From positions 1-64,000 of the forward strand of contig JAQNDB010000477.1 in NCBI GenBank assembly GCA_029204045.2: a stretch of 64,000 nt of DNA, read 5' to 3'. Below, piece by piece: positions 10,589-21,595 of this stretch. The DNA is from Tillandsia leiboldiana (Eukaryota; Streptophyta; Magnoliopsida; Poales; Bromeliaceae). The position numbers were made by a program, and so were the translations under genes. Below the pieces are notes generated by a model. That model was not told the DNA's origin, ran no database searches, and worked only from the letters and a program-made list of their open reading frames with translations. Position 1 is the stretch's first letter. Every line of letters starts with the position of its first letter.

Positions 10589-13275
10589 ATATACCATTTA
10601 CCTCCCAAAGATGGTTGACGAGTTGGCCCCATTAAATCCATGTGCAAAAGTTCCAAAGGCCGTTTTGTACCGATGTGGTTCAAGCTCTTGTGTGCAGTCC
10701 TGGACTGTTTTCCCTTTTGACAGCCACCACACACAATGTTTTGTTTAAATAAAAGTTTTGGAATCTCCTTGACCACGTCCTTATTTGAAATCTTAGCAAG
10801 TTCCTTAAAATTTATGTGACCTAGCCTTTCATGCCAAATTGATTCATTACCCAAAGAAACTAGGTTACATGTTTCAGAAAATTTATTAGGAACAACATAA
10901 CAATTGTTTTCAGATCTAACCCCTTTTAAAAAGAAGACTTGGTCCTTATCAGTTACAACACATTCAACAGAAGAAAAGTTAACTGAAAAACCATTGTCGC
11001 AAAGTTGACTTATGCTTATGAGGTTAGTCTTAAGGCCATCAACAAATAACACATTATTTAGAACCGGGCCATCTGGAATAGCTACTGTTCCCTTTCCAAT
11101 AATTTTGGAAGAACGACCGTCTCCGAAAACAACGCGTCCTCCGGAGATTTTCTCAAGATTTTGAAAACAATTTTTGTCACCGGTCATGTGACGGGAACAC
11201 CCGCTATCCAGATACCAAGACGAGCTATCATATGCATGCAAGGAAATATTGGAAACAAGACAAGGGAAAATTTCACCTTTGCGCACCCAAACCTTTTTGG
11301 AATGCGTCTGTAATGGTCGTGAAGTTTTGTGCCTAGGTGAAAGCGTCTTGTTAAAACGATTGTTGCTCCTTGATGAAGTCGTCTTGCGCGGTGAACTACC
11401 AAGTCTCTTTTCATTTGAAAAGTTTTGCTTTGATTTCCGGTAAGGAGCCTTTTTGGTAGTTGATGCAAGAGGTGCTTGAGATGAGCGTTCGACTCCCGTC
11501 TTGCAATATCTTCTTATGTGCCCTGAAATACCACAACGAAAACATACCTTAGAGCTTGACGATCCCAAGGAGGATGAGGTAGGTTTGTTGACGTTGTTTG
11601 TCTTGAATTCCGGTGTCGGAGGAGGAGATACCGACTGAGGCACAAAAACTGTCCCACTCGAACTTGGACTGTTTCCAGTTTGAGTGTACCCGAGGCCGAA
11701 CCGATTTGTTTGACCAAGACCAAGAAGTCTATCCAACTTACTCCTTCCTGAAGAGAATCGCTGCAAGTCATCCTTGAGTTGGAAGATGGTCTCAGTCATT
11801 TCCAGGTTATCCTGTCGAGCCTCGTTGTAGAGCTTTGAGAAGTGATCCGCTTTATCCACCAGTTTTGTATGTTCCTTCTCAAAAAGCTCATTGGACTCTT
11901 GAAGGGAAACATTAACTTTTACCAGATTTTCCCTTTCCACTTCAAGAGCGTTTGAGAGAGAAGTTGCCCTTTTTACTTCTTCTTCGAGATCATGCAATCT
12001 CCTTCTCAAACTCTTGTTTTCCTTAGCCACTTTCTTTGAATCCCTCAAAAGTCTGTGGTAGGCTAGAGCAAAATCTTCACCTTCCGAATCATCCGATTCA
12101 TTGTCCGTTGCATTCTTTTCAACAGTGGAGTTGGACAATGATTCAGACGTACTTGCCATAAAGCACATGAATGGTGAAGATGTGGACGCGTGGAATGCCG
12201 TGGAGCTCTTTTCTTCATCACTTGAAGACGACTCATTTGACGTTGAGTTGTCATCCCAAGTGACGACTTGCATCGCCTTCTTCTTTGCCGGATACTTGTT
12301 AGGACACTCCGTTGCAATGTGGCCGTAGCCTCGACATTTGAAGCATTGCAGTTGTCCTTCTGAACTTTTCTTATCCTTTGAGAAGTTCTCCTGCTTTCTT
12401 GACTTGTGACTTGGAGTACCCTTGCCTTTGTTCCACTTTCCGAAGGATGGAGATTTGCTTGAATTACCCCTTCGAAAGTTGCGGCGAAAATTCCTTGTCA
12501 AGAGAGCGAGCAGCTTCTCAAAATCCTCTATAGAAAGGTTCTCGTCATCGTCCGAGGAGGATGTATCCGCGTCTTCTTCCTTAGTTGTTTTCAACGCATA
12601 ACCTGAAGACTTAGAAGTGGATGCTTTTCCAGAAGAATTGTTAGTATTAAAAGTCATTTCATAAGTTTGTAATGAACCAACTAATTCTTCTACACGTATT
12701 TCGTCCGGGTGTTTAATAGTTTCAATGGCAGTAACCTTTGGGCGAAATCGTTCAGGAAGAGTTCTTAAGATTTTTCTTACAATCTTAAATTCTGGAATCT
12801 TCTCTCCCAGATTAGCACATGAGTTTACGATGTCTTGCAATCGTGTATAGTAGTCCGTGAAAGATTCATTTTCTGCCATCAAGATAGAGTCAAACTTGCT
12901 TGTAAGCATCTGCAGTTTCTGAATCTTCACGAGGTTAGTTCCCTCATGTGTAACCTGGAGAACATCCCAGATTTCTTTCGCAGTCTCACATGCCGAGACG
13001 CGAGAGAATTCAGTTTGAGATAAGGCATTAAAAATAGCATTAATTCCCTTGCCATTGTAAGAAGATAACTCAAACTCTTCCTTGGTCCATTTCGACCTAG
13101 GTTTTAAGGTGTGAACATCAGAGATAAGTTCAGTTGGATTAGTCCATCCTGATTCAATTGAATGCCACACCCTTTCATCGATGGAAGATAAAAAGGCTTT
13201 CATCCGTACTTTCCAGTACGCATAATTTGTTCCATCAAAGAAAGGGGGTCGATTGATGTTTCCACCTTCAACCAT
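10589..13275 (-). CDS. gag-pol: Gag-protease-integrase N-terminus of copia-1, interrupted
   Basis: The frame is open from ATG at 13275 for about 896 codons to the insertion of element A (after KWYI); the next 53 codons read into A's LTR and are not genuine. In order: copia Gag domain (FDGTNYAYWKVRMKAF, residues 13-28), Ser/Asp-rich stretch (235-250), zinc knuckle C311-C314-H319-C324, coiled coil about 405-510, second zinc knuckle C578-C581-H586-C591, protease active site D690-S-G, integrase HHCC zinc site (H815, H820, C849, C852), and the first catalytic Asp of integrase at 880. Gag packages RNA; protease processes the polyprotein. There are no stops in this part, so it may have been intact before A landed in it. 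Confidence 0.92.
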
Positions 13276-13295
13276 TGTTCACAACCCTATTCCCT

Positions 13296-13306
13296 CTCTG
13301 ATACCA
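13296..13306 (-). other. Primer-binding site of copia-1
   Basis: Minus-strand TGGTATCAGAG, complementary to initiator tRNA-Met, two bases from the LTR end. Confidence 0.85.
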
Positions 13307-13608
13307 CTTGTTGGGTCGTATATAATACGGATCTAAATAGGGGAAGAAACACCTAGAGGGGGGTGAATAGGTGTAAACGTATAAACACTCAAAAATCGTT
13401 GCGATAAAAACCCAATGCGGAAATGAAAATAACTCGCAAGATTTTTACGTGGAAAACTCCATCACCGGAGTAAAAAACCACGGGACCGATAACACGGCAG
13501 AAATCCACTAGAATTAAAACACGTACAAGGTGATTTACCGTACACACTTACGACTCAACCTTTTCCATACGCTCCTAGAGGATCTTCTCCGCTCGCTCCA
13601 GACGCTTC

Positions 13609-13786
13609 TCGAATCCACGATCTGCGCCCAACGCCGAATCCACGGCGTCCAACGTCGAATCCACGACGTCCGACCGAATCCACGGTCTTCACCCAATAGC
13701 ACCCTTCGAATCCACGAACGTGCATCGCTCCGAATCCACGAGAGCGATTGAACCTTGAATCCACAAGGACACGCGAATCCACGCGC
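13609..13786 (-). repeat. Array of eight mini-hairpins with constant loop
   Basis: AATCCA (TGGATT in the element RNA sense) occurs at 13612, 13637, 13658, 13677, 13709, 13733, 13758 and 13776, each between complementary arms of differing sequence: ACGCCG/CGGCGT, ACGTCG/CGACGT, GACCG/CGGTC, TTCG/CGAA, CCTTG/CAAGG, CGCG/CGCG and, with a one-base bulge, CGCTCCG/CGAGAGCG; the first has only 3 bp. It lies 280-450 nt downstream of the TATA box, so in the RNA leader. Confidence 0.85.
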
Positions 13787-14060
13787 CGATTTTGGGGTAA
13801 TCGTTGTTTTTGGGTGGTGATGATCCGCCGAATACTTAGATCAAAGATAGATCGGAAATACCATCTAAGTATTCATTAGTTTGATTCAACTCAAGATGTG
13901 AGTATGAAAACCTAGAATCAAACTAATCAATATAGATGAAGAAACATAGAGTATTCTCTAATGATTTCCTTTCTTCTCTATATGTGGATCTATAGCCGTA
14001 TAAGATGATATATGAAAATGACGGCTATGTGGATTGACCCTAGAAAGAAAGACATAGGGT

Positions 14061-14070
14061 CTATTTATAG
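14061..14070 (-). promoter_or_regulatory. TATA box of copia-1 LTR
   Basis: Minus-strand CTATAAATAG, 65 bp downstream of the palindrome-pair array. Confidence 0.7.
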
Positions 14071-14134
14071 GTTAGAAACCCTAGGAAGGAGATAAGAATC
14101 AAAAACCTGCCATTTCTGGAATTTTACGGACGGC

Positions 14135-14416
14135 GATCCGGATCGTGATAACTGAGATCCGGATCGTCATAACGAATCAGCCAATTCCAGAAAAACGAAG
14201 GTTCGGGATCCGGATCATGTGACTACGATCCGGATCGTTCATACAGTTCACCAAACATCAACGTTCGGGATCCGGATTGCGAAGCAAGATCCGGATCGTT
14301 CAAGGTAGATGGTAAACTCAACGTTCGGGATCCGGATCAAGAGACTACGATCCGGATTGCGACGATGTATGAACGAACCACCTTCGGGATCCGGATCGAA
14401 CAGCCTGATCCGGATC
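14135..14416 (-). promoter_or_regulatory. Five pairs of GATCCGGATC palindromes in U3
   Basis: Ten copies of GATCCGGATC (eight perfect, two ending GATT) start at 14135, 14156, 14207, 14227, 14269, 14288, 14329, 14349, 14388 and 14407. They fall into five pairs 19-21 bp apart, about two helical turns; four pairs are introduced by TTCGG. They sit upstream of the TATA box. Clusters of palindromes in Sirevirus LTRs are, to my knowledge, described; binding by a dimeric factor is inferred. Confidence 0.8.
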
Positions 14417-14643
14417 CTGAACATGTCCCAAGTCCAGTTTTTGATTTTTATGCAATGAAAGATTCTTCCAAGTGTTTCTACACTACAAGAAGTATTCGGA
14501 TCACACAAATTCTTTAGTTAAACATACCTGATCCTTTTGAATTCTTCTTTCTTGAGATTGAGTTAAATGATCCAACTTTCTTCACCTTCAATCTTCAGGA
14601 CTTGAAACTTTCACGAAACTACGCCAACTCAAATTCCGTAACA

Positions 14644-16896
14644 GTAATACTCGTGAAATTCGATTTTGTAGAAAAGTGATAAAATGAAGAGTAAAATTCA
14701 AATGCGAAATTAAACCTTAGTGGTTTGTATGCCGGTGTGCGAACTAAACAGTTTTTGAAGCACTATTATCGCCTTTCTGACCCGATTCTGATCTCGAAAA
14801 TCTAAAATCGCCAGTGCGACCGTCTCATCGAATTGAGTGAAAATGGTATAGATCGATTTTTGATCCGACGGTCGGATCGTCCTGAAATCAGCAATGAAAC
14901 TAGAGGGACCCGCGACTTAAGTGAATAGTGAAATGAATAGTAACTCCCTGTTTTAATTCCCTCGCTAGCCAACGTCGGCCGATCGACTATCTGGAGTCCG
15001 AATCTGACGATTCAGGTAGTCGATTTGAATGGCGTCATTGTTCTGAGCGCAGTGGCGCTGACCAAATTTTCGTTTGACGAGCCTGAAGCATCGTAAAGCG
15101 TGCCGATCTGTTTAATTTACCATATAAGATGGATTTTAGAATTATCGATGTTTGTTTTCAATGAACCAAAATTGCTACTCTATAGGTTTCGTCGAGCCGG
15201 ACGTCGTGGTGGTGTCCGTTTTTCAGTTTGACAACCCGGTGGTCTCGAAAAGCGTGAAACACGGTGAAAAATGGTGTTTTGCATAAAGGTCCCCGCATTT
15301 TATGCGCGGAATCTGAGGAGACTCTTTGGGGAGGGACCTGTGTGTAAGACTTATTCCCAGGAGGGGACCCGACTCTAAATAATGCAATTAGAGGGACTAA
15401 TTAGCGTTTTTACGCGATTAAGTTATATAGGAGTCTAGGGTTCACGAAACCTAATGCACGGCTCCTTTCTTCTCCCAGCCGCCAGCAGAGGACCTCTTCC
15501 GCTCCTCTGCGCTTTCCTCGACGATCCCGTCCACGGCCGCCGCGCCTTCTCGCCGGAAAAGCAAGAAGCAATCTTGCTTCCGGGGTGGGTTGTGAAGGAT
15601 CGCAGCGAGAGGGCTTGGGATTCTTCTAAGTCATCTCTGAAGGTGTCTCTGACCCCTTGGGACGCGGCCTGTGAAGCGCCGACTCCCAGATCCGCCGCGC
15701 GCCGCCGGAGCTTCTTCTTCTTCTTCCTCCCGGAGTCCGGTGTGGAGCCCTTCCTTTCCTAGTTTTCTTGCGACCTGGACCCTGGCAATGGCCTACTGAC
15801 GTCGCAGGGAGCATCCAGGACAGACCCCGAAGTCCCAGGACCCTCGGATGGCCGATGGGTGCAATCGGGTCGCCGGAACCCTAGTTCTTGGCCGGGGTTG
15901 GCGTGCGCTGCCTCCGGAGCTCCGGCGCCGGAACCAAGTTGACCAGAATATTCGGATGGTTTCCAGAAGAAGTCCCACGATGTTTGGTGGGCTTTGGTGC
16001 AGTGTGGAACGCGGGGGAGCATGCCCTAGCTTCGGGTCGTCTTCCTCACGGCCGAGCTCCACTGCCCGGTTGACGCCGTCGCTCCTCCGGCGCCTGCCGA
16101 TTCTGGTAAGTCTGCTGACACCTTGAGCATCCCATTAAGCCATCTGCATGCGACCCATGCAGCGTAATTACCGACTTGCCATTAATGGGTTATTTAAAGT
16201 TATACCTTCTTCTTCCTCGGTTTGGGGAGCTTAGGGAAGCCCTAGCTGGCGCGACTGAGGTTCTTTCCAGCTCTGGAGGCTCAAGGATGGTGGTGCTCAG
16301 CTTAGTTTGAAGCTTGACCGAGTGGGGGTGGGTGCGGCCATTGTTGCACTCCAACAAGCCGAGTGCGAGGTGACCTTTCTTAGGCGTCGTCTCCGGCAGT
16401 CTCGCGACCTCTCACAGGTGAGCCTCCTCTCTTTCTTGTTGCCCTCTAGTTGATGTTCAAGTTTGTTGGGGTCTGTAGTTGGTAGAATGAAGAAGAAACC
16501 AAGTTGCACTTTACATAGGTTGGTTTGCGGTTCATGGTTTTTCCCACCTTAAAGGGGGGTTCTGCAGAGCCCCAGAGGTGAGCCTCTGTATATTTTCTGG
16601 TCCCTGAGCATGATGCTCACACAAAAATTGGAAATGACTTAATAGAAAAATGGATAAAGCAATATTGAGCTTTGATGCACTTTAAGAATGTGCCAACTTG
16701 TGTTTTATTGGTCGGCTTGCTCTCAAACTGTGAGCACAGGGTCCAGCACGTCAAAATCTAGTTGTTGATAAATTATTTTGGTTTAAAGATTCCCGGATTA
16801 AAAGTTGTGGCTTAATTAGTGGGTTTTATATGAATAAAATGCAATTTTGGCAAAGTTCGGGGGTCTAAATGTAATTATAGCATGGTAGGCTGTTGG
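14644..16896 (+). repeat. LTR g, U3 and leader part, left of solo LTR-1
   Basis: This non-coding stretch is the left part of a plus-strand gypsy-type LTR whose right part is 21827-23235; solo LTR-1 is inserted between, with TSD GTTGG. It contains a TATA box at 15424 and a strong splice donor CTG|GTAAGT at 16105/16106. The 102-codon frame from 15454, just after the TATA box, has a low-complexity Phe run and matches no family I know. The LTR start is not visible because copia-1 is inserted at 14643. Confidence 0.7.
15424..15429 (+). promoter_or_regulatory. TATA box of LTR g
   Basis: TATATA in AGTTATATAGGAG, followed by a leader-like GGGTTCACGAAACC. Confidence 0.5.
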
Positions 16897-16948
16897 TGTC
16901 ACGCCCCGGGGTCGAAACTGCGACCCGGGCTCGCTAACAGATCCGCCA

Positions 16949-16972
16949 TCTGTACGGAAACTGCCGTACAGA
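16949..16972 (-). other. Terminal LTR hairpin of solo LTR-1
   Basis: Perfect 9-bp arms TCTGTACGG / CCGTACAGA around AAACTG, at the same place and with the same flanks as 6537-6556 in element A but different arm sequence. Confidence 0.75.
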
Positions 16973-19089
16973 CGAAGCGTCTAGCCTGCAAAGAACAAAA
17001 CTACAGCTACACAGATATCAGAGCGGATAAAAAGCTGTACTATAAAATTTTTCTCTGCAAGGTTGCAACAACACATAGCCTATCTCCCCAAATCAGATGA
17101 TACAAAAAGAAGTCCACCTATACAACATCTACGAATCCAAATGGGAGATAGCTAAACAGGAAATATAACCAACTCCCACAATCCGGGATGGTACATCTAC
17201 CTCTCTCTAAAGTAACAATGCTGGTAGGGAACTATCACGCGACTCCCTGTCCTCGGTCCGTCCAGTCAAGCTCGGCAGGAACGGAAGAAAGCCTCAGCAA
17301 CCTGTCACCGACAGAGGGTGTGAGAACTACATCCTACAGTAGTTCTCAGTGGGTACCGTCTCCAAGAACCACGGTCTGCCCACTAAGTCTACCAGAGGCA
17401 TAAGATAGAGAAAAGACTGATGATAATATAAATAAGCTGGAAAAGAATCTACAGCTATCATGCCTCTATCTACTATGCTCAATAAGAAGAGACTATGGAT
17501 GATGGTATGCAGTCACTCACTGCTGACAATATGTCACAAGTACTAAGCCCAAGACGCTCTACTATGACACATGCTACGCCATCACTCTCTCAGTGTATCT
17601 CAAATCTCAGCGACTGCCCCACAGGGTCCAGTCGAGTCAAGCCTGCGCCCCCTGGTGTATCAACCAGGGTGTCCAAACGGACAAACTCGATATCTCACAC
17701 AGTGACCCCATGGTAGCACGGCCAGGGGTATCAAGCGACCTCTAGTATATGAACTAGGCGCATCATCGCAGCCTCGTCAGGCTCGGTATCATCATCGCAG
17801 CCTCATCAGGCTCGGAATCATCAACGCACCCGGGGCCTGGTTCGAGGGGTGCGACCCCACCGAACTCAAGTATCTCAACAGTATCACTGTCTCACAAGTG
17901 GCTCCTGCAGGCTATAGTCCTCGATCAAACAGATCGGTATCTCGATGCTCAAAGCACAACTCAGTCGGAGAACCCTCCACGACTCAATCTCACAACACTG
18001 ACCCACTCAACGAAAGTACTACACAGCTGGGACCACCGTCTCTCCCAACGGCTCCCACAACACAACTCCACTGAACTCAACACACAACTCACGGCTGGAG
18101 ACGCTCCACAGCCAGATCTACGAAGGGTCCGAAACCCCGGGAGACTAACATCTACGTCCCCAAGAGAGAAAGCAGCCCTTAGAACCCAGATCACTCGAAT
18201 CCGCTCGGGTGGATAAGTTTATAAGAAACCATGTCATTTATTTCAGAAAACCATTCGATCTGAGAGAAATCCATCTTTTTAATGATTTTTAGTCTTCTTT
18301 AGGAAAACCCTTTGAAATCAAGTTTTATGCCCAAGCCTCGAAGAGCTGATGCCTTCGTCCCAACAGACGAGCACAGACTCAGACAACCTTGCGAGGCTTG
18401 GAAGAAACATTGGCTGACTAAAATCATGTATTCATCCAAAAAGGTTCTGGGTTCAAGGTCCTGCTAACACACGTGCACCACGATCCCAACCTGGTGGTGA
18501 CGAGAAGAACAGCGGAAAGGAAAACCCCCGGGACCACCGTTTATCTGAAACGGTTCCCCAAAACACTAACACTGGCCTAACCCAGCCACCAGACCCCACT
18601 CGGCCCCCCCGGGCCCGAGTGCAACACCCGTCCCACAACACTCTGACCACTCGGCCCACTACCCGGGCGAGGAACCCTAAATCCAGAGGGACATGCGAAG
18701 TGCGGGATGTCTAAAGCATAAAAGAACCTAGCTCAATTAAGTTTCACAATAGGTCTGGTCAACACATGCACATATGACGGGGGTGCTAGTTAAGTTCCAA
18801 GAAAACACTTAAACTAGCATGCAATCCTATCACAATAGAATTAGAAGGAAGTCCGTAGACTTGGAGAGAAAACCAACCCACCTCAGCAAGCCACCAATTG
18901 CTTGTCGACACTTGCAATTGGCTCCGCGGCTTACCTGGCCTCCAAGGGGTCCGCACGCAACACGAAGCCCGATGCCAGAATCCGCACGCGAATCGGAGCA
19001 CGCAGCGACCAACCGCACGACCGCGCGCCCCGCGGAAACAAAAACCGCACCGCAAGCTGCCAGAAGCGAAGAAATCGCAAAATCAATCA

Positions 19090-19795
19090 ACACAGTCAAG
19101 ACCGAGCATTCGACGGCGAAAAACAGCGCCCGACGGCGAAAAACAGCCCCGTCGGCGAAAACCAGCGCCCGACGGCGAAAACAGCTCCGTCGGTGGAAAA
19201 ACTGCTCAAAACAGCTTGCGAAAACAGCTCGCGAAAACCCTGCGAAAACTGCGCAAAACTGCTCGCGAAAACCCTGCGAAAACTGCGCAAAACTGCTCGC
19301 GAAAACCCTGCGAAAACGCCTCGAAAGCCGCGCGAAAACCTGCGCGAAACTGCGCGAAATCAGCGAGCGAAAACAGCGAAACCGCTTGCGAAACTGCTCG
19401 CAACCTGCTCGCGAAAAACGGCGAAAACCTGCGCGAAATCAGTGAGCGAAAACAGCGAAACCACTTGCGAAACTGCTCGCAACCTGCTCGCGAAAAACGG
19501 CGAAAACCTGCGCGAAATCAGCGAGCGAAAACAGCGAAACCGCTTGCGAAACTGCTCGCAACCTGCTCGCGAAAAACGGCGAAAACCTGCGCGAAATCAG
19601 CGAGCGAAAACAGCGAAACCGCTTGCGAAACTGCTCGCAACCTGCTCGCGAAAAACGGCGAAAACCTGCGCGAAATCAGCGAGCGAAAACAGCGAAACCG
19701 CTTGCGAAACTGCTCGCAACCTGCTCGCGAAAAACGGCGAAAACCTGCGCGAAATCAGCGAGCGAAAACAGCAGCCGACGGCGAACACCGGGCTC
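19090..19795 (-). repeat. Minisatellite, 79-bp unit plus 34-bp precursor units
   Basis: From 19361 to 19755 a 79-bp unit repeats exactly five times (CAGCGAGCGA or a one-base variant at 19361, 19440, 19519, 19598, 19677, 19756). Just left, three 34-bp units begin at 19227, 19261 and 19295, and GACGGCGAAAA-type units fill 19108-19195. All are built from GCGAAAAC-like words, so the 79-bp unit probably arose from the shorter ones. Confidence 0.9.
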
Positions 19796-19919
19796 CGACG
19801 GCGAAAAACGGCGCCGGCACGCAAACCGAGGAGTCGCCCGCCATCCGGGAGCACGCCGAGCGGCGAAAACCCAGCCGCGCGATGAGGGAGGCCCGCCGCA
19901 CGGCGCCAAACTAAGCAGC

Positions 19920-20715
19920 ACCGCGCAGCAGCCTGCTGCGCGGTGCCGGAGCGCGCCGCGCAGCGCCCTGCGGCGCTGCGCGCGGCGCCCTGCGGCGCTG
20001 CGCGCGGCGCCCTGTGGCGCTGCGCGCGGTCGCGCGCCCGCGCGACCCGCAGGTCCGCGCGCGACCCGCAGGTCCGCGCGCGGTCCTGCCGCGCGCGCCT
20101 GCGCGCAGCCAGGAGGTGCCGCGCGCGCCTGCGCGCGGCCAGGAGGTGCCGCGCGCACCTGCTCGCGGCCCTGCCGCGCGCCCCTGCGCGCGGCCCTGCC
20201 GCGCGCGCCTGCGCGCGGCCAGGAGGTGCCGAGCGCACGTGCGCGGCCCTGCCGCGCGCCCCTGCGCGCGGCCAGGAGGTGCCGCGCGCACCTGCGCGCG
20301 GCCCTGCCGCGCGCCCCTGCGCGCGGCCAGGAGGTGCCGCGCGCCCCTGCGCGCAGCCCGGCAGCGCCGCGTGTCGCTCCGCGCGCGCCTGCGCGCGGCC
20401 AGGAGGTGCCGCGCGCGCCTGCGCGCGGCCAGGAGGTGCCGCGCGCGCCTGCGCGCGGCCAGGAGGTGCCGCGCGCACCTGCTCGCGGCCCTGCCGCGCG
20501 CCCCTGCGCGCGGCCCTGCCGCGCGCGCCTGCGCGCGGCCAGGAGGTGCCGAGCGCACGTGCGCGGCCCTGCCGCGCGCCCCTGCGCGCGGCCAGGAGGT
20601 GCCGCGCGCACCTGCGCGCGGCCCTGCCGCGCGCCCCTGCGCGCGGCCAGGAGGTGCCGCGCGCCCCTGCGCGCAGCCCGGCAGCGCCGCGTGTCGCTCT
20701 TTGCTGCACGCGGCG
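19920..20715 (-). repeat. Very GC-rich minisatellite with 320-bp higher-order duplication
   Basis: Words such as CTGCGCGCGGCC and AGGAGGTGCCG alternate for about 800 bp. A block of about 240 bp including rare variants (GAGCGCACGTGCG at 20231 and 20551; GCCGCGTGTCGCTC at 20365 and 20685) recurs at an offset of exactly 320 bp, so part of the array was duplicated as a block. CpG density is extreme. Frames on both strands of 280-415 codons result from the lack of T and A. Confidence 0.9.
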
Positions 20716-21029
20716 CCGCGCCCAGCGGCAAGTCGCCGCAGGGTGCTGCCAACAGCAGCACCCTGGCGCCGCGCGTGCGCCGTTGCGCGCCCGCGCGGCC
20801 GCCGGCGACGGCAAATCCAACAAAAGCCCCGAAAAATCCAACAAATCCGAAAATCCAATTCTAGCTACTTAAAAACCAATTAAAAGCCCAAAGCACAAGA
20901 AAAACTGCACCAAACCTCTAAAAACCCAAAAATCGGAATTTTGCTTACCTCGTCGCCGCTCGCCGCACGCCCACGGGCTCCACGCGGCCTCCAACGGCGA
21001 GTCCAAAAAATCCAAGAAGCTCCAATCCC

Positions 21030-21113
21030 TTTTCTTTCTTCTTCTTCTTCCTTCTCCTCTCTTTTCTTTTCCTTTCTTTCTTTCTCTCTTTCTTTCTTTC
21101 TTTCTTGCTGCAG
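21030..21113 (-). repeat. Pyrimidine-rich (TTTC)n-like microsatellite in LTR leader
   Basis: About 80 bases of almost pure C/T on the plus strand, directly downstream of the solo LTR-1 TATA box in element orientation. Solo LTR-2 has a purine-rich plus-strand run at 28607-28662, close to its weak TATA-like site. Confidence 0.8.
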
Positions 21114-21132
21114 AGGGTGGAGGCTGGGGAAG

Positions 21133-21143
21133 CTTTTATAAAG
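21133..21143 (-). promoter_or_regulatory. TATA box of solo LTR-1
   Basis: Minus-strand CTTTATAAAAG about 680 bp from the LTR start. Confidence 0.6.
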
Positions 21144-21194
21144 CAAAAGCTAATTTAATTAATTAACTAATTAATTAATTCCAAAAATCCAACT

Positions 21195-21595
21195 CCAACT
21201 CACTTTTTGCCTTCGGGCTCTCCGCCGCTGCCCGGAACTTCCCGAACTCCGCTGTAAATCGAAAATACACGCGCTCACAGCTTTTTCTCTTCAAAAAGCT
21301 CATCCGTTGAGGCGGGGTGCTCAAATCAATTACCGGCTCCAAAATTGCCAGTTCCAACTCACTTTTTGCCTCCGGGTCCTCCGCGTCAGTCCGGAACCTC
21401 CCGAACCTCGCTGTAAATCAAAAGTACACGTGTCCACAGCTTTTTCTCCTCAAAAAGCTTATCCGTTGAGTCGGGGTGCTCGAATCAATTACCGGCTCCA
21501 AAATTGCCAGTTCCAACTCACTTTTTGCCTCCGGGTCCTCCGCGTCAGTCCGGAACCTCCCGAACCTCGCTGTAATCAGAAAGTACACCCGTTCC
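21195..21595 (-). repeat. 159-bp U3 direct repeats (about 2.5 copies) with internal hairpins
   Basis: CCAACTCACTTTTTGCC recurs at 21195, 21354 and 21513, a period of 159 bp. The first two units carry an inverted repeat AGCTTTTT...AAAAAGCT (near 21280 and 21440). Placement upstream of the TATA box fits duplicated enhancer-like U3 elements. Confidence 0.85.

Larger units (their letters stand above)
10589..14643 (-). mobile_element. Ty1/copia Sirevirus element copia-1 (5' part)
   Basis: Minus-strand element with 5' LTR (13309-14643), PBS (13296-13306) and a gag-protease-integrase frame cut after 10589 by element A. The remainder of pol and the 3' LTR would lie left of the window. GTAAT (14644-14648) should be one copy of its TSD. 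Assignment to the Sirevirus (SIRE/Maximus) lineage rests on the long Gag with two zinc knuckles and a coiled coil, the protease motif WYLDSGCSRHMTGD, and the C-rich hairpin near the LTR end. Confidence 0.9.
13309..14643 (-). repeat. 5' LTR of copia-1 (1335 bp)
   Basis: In element orientation it begins TGTTACGGAATTTG (14643) and ends ACGACCCAACA (13309). It holds the palindrome-pair array (14135-14416), TATA box (14061-14070), mini-hairpin array (13609-13786) and a conserved hairpin CACCTA...TAGGTG with a C-rich loop in element orientation (13350-13373). It is related to the copia-2 LTRs and to the fragment at 59435. Confidence 0.92.
17302..20948 (-). other. Predicted leader intron of solo LTR-1 (3.6 kb)
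   Basis: Donor GACGAG|GTAAGC (20949/20948) downstream of the TATA box; acceptor TCGGTGACAG|G (17302). Both minisatellite arrays lie inside it. Inferred from sequence only. Confidence 0.45.

Noticed and set aside
13609..13786. Cluster of tRNA genes or Pol III B-boxes (TTCGAATCC)
   Set aside because: No A-box, acceptor stem or full cloverleaf; the resemblance is limited to the loop region.
15454..15762. 102-codon frame after a TATA box, as a possible host gene first exon
   Set aside because: It lies in LTR g between its TATA box and leader donor, has a Phe run from a (TTC)n tract, and no known domain.
19361..19755. CRISPR-like array (regular 79-bp repeats)
   Set aside because: No unique spacers between repeats, plant context, and no cas genes; an ordinary minisatellite.
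18819..20883. Very long overlapping frames on both strands (up to 415 codons)
   Set aside because: They cover GC-rich minisatellites that lack T and A and so rarely form stops; all frames are open together and the products are low-complexity Ala/Arg/Pro.
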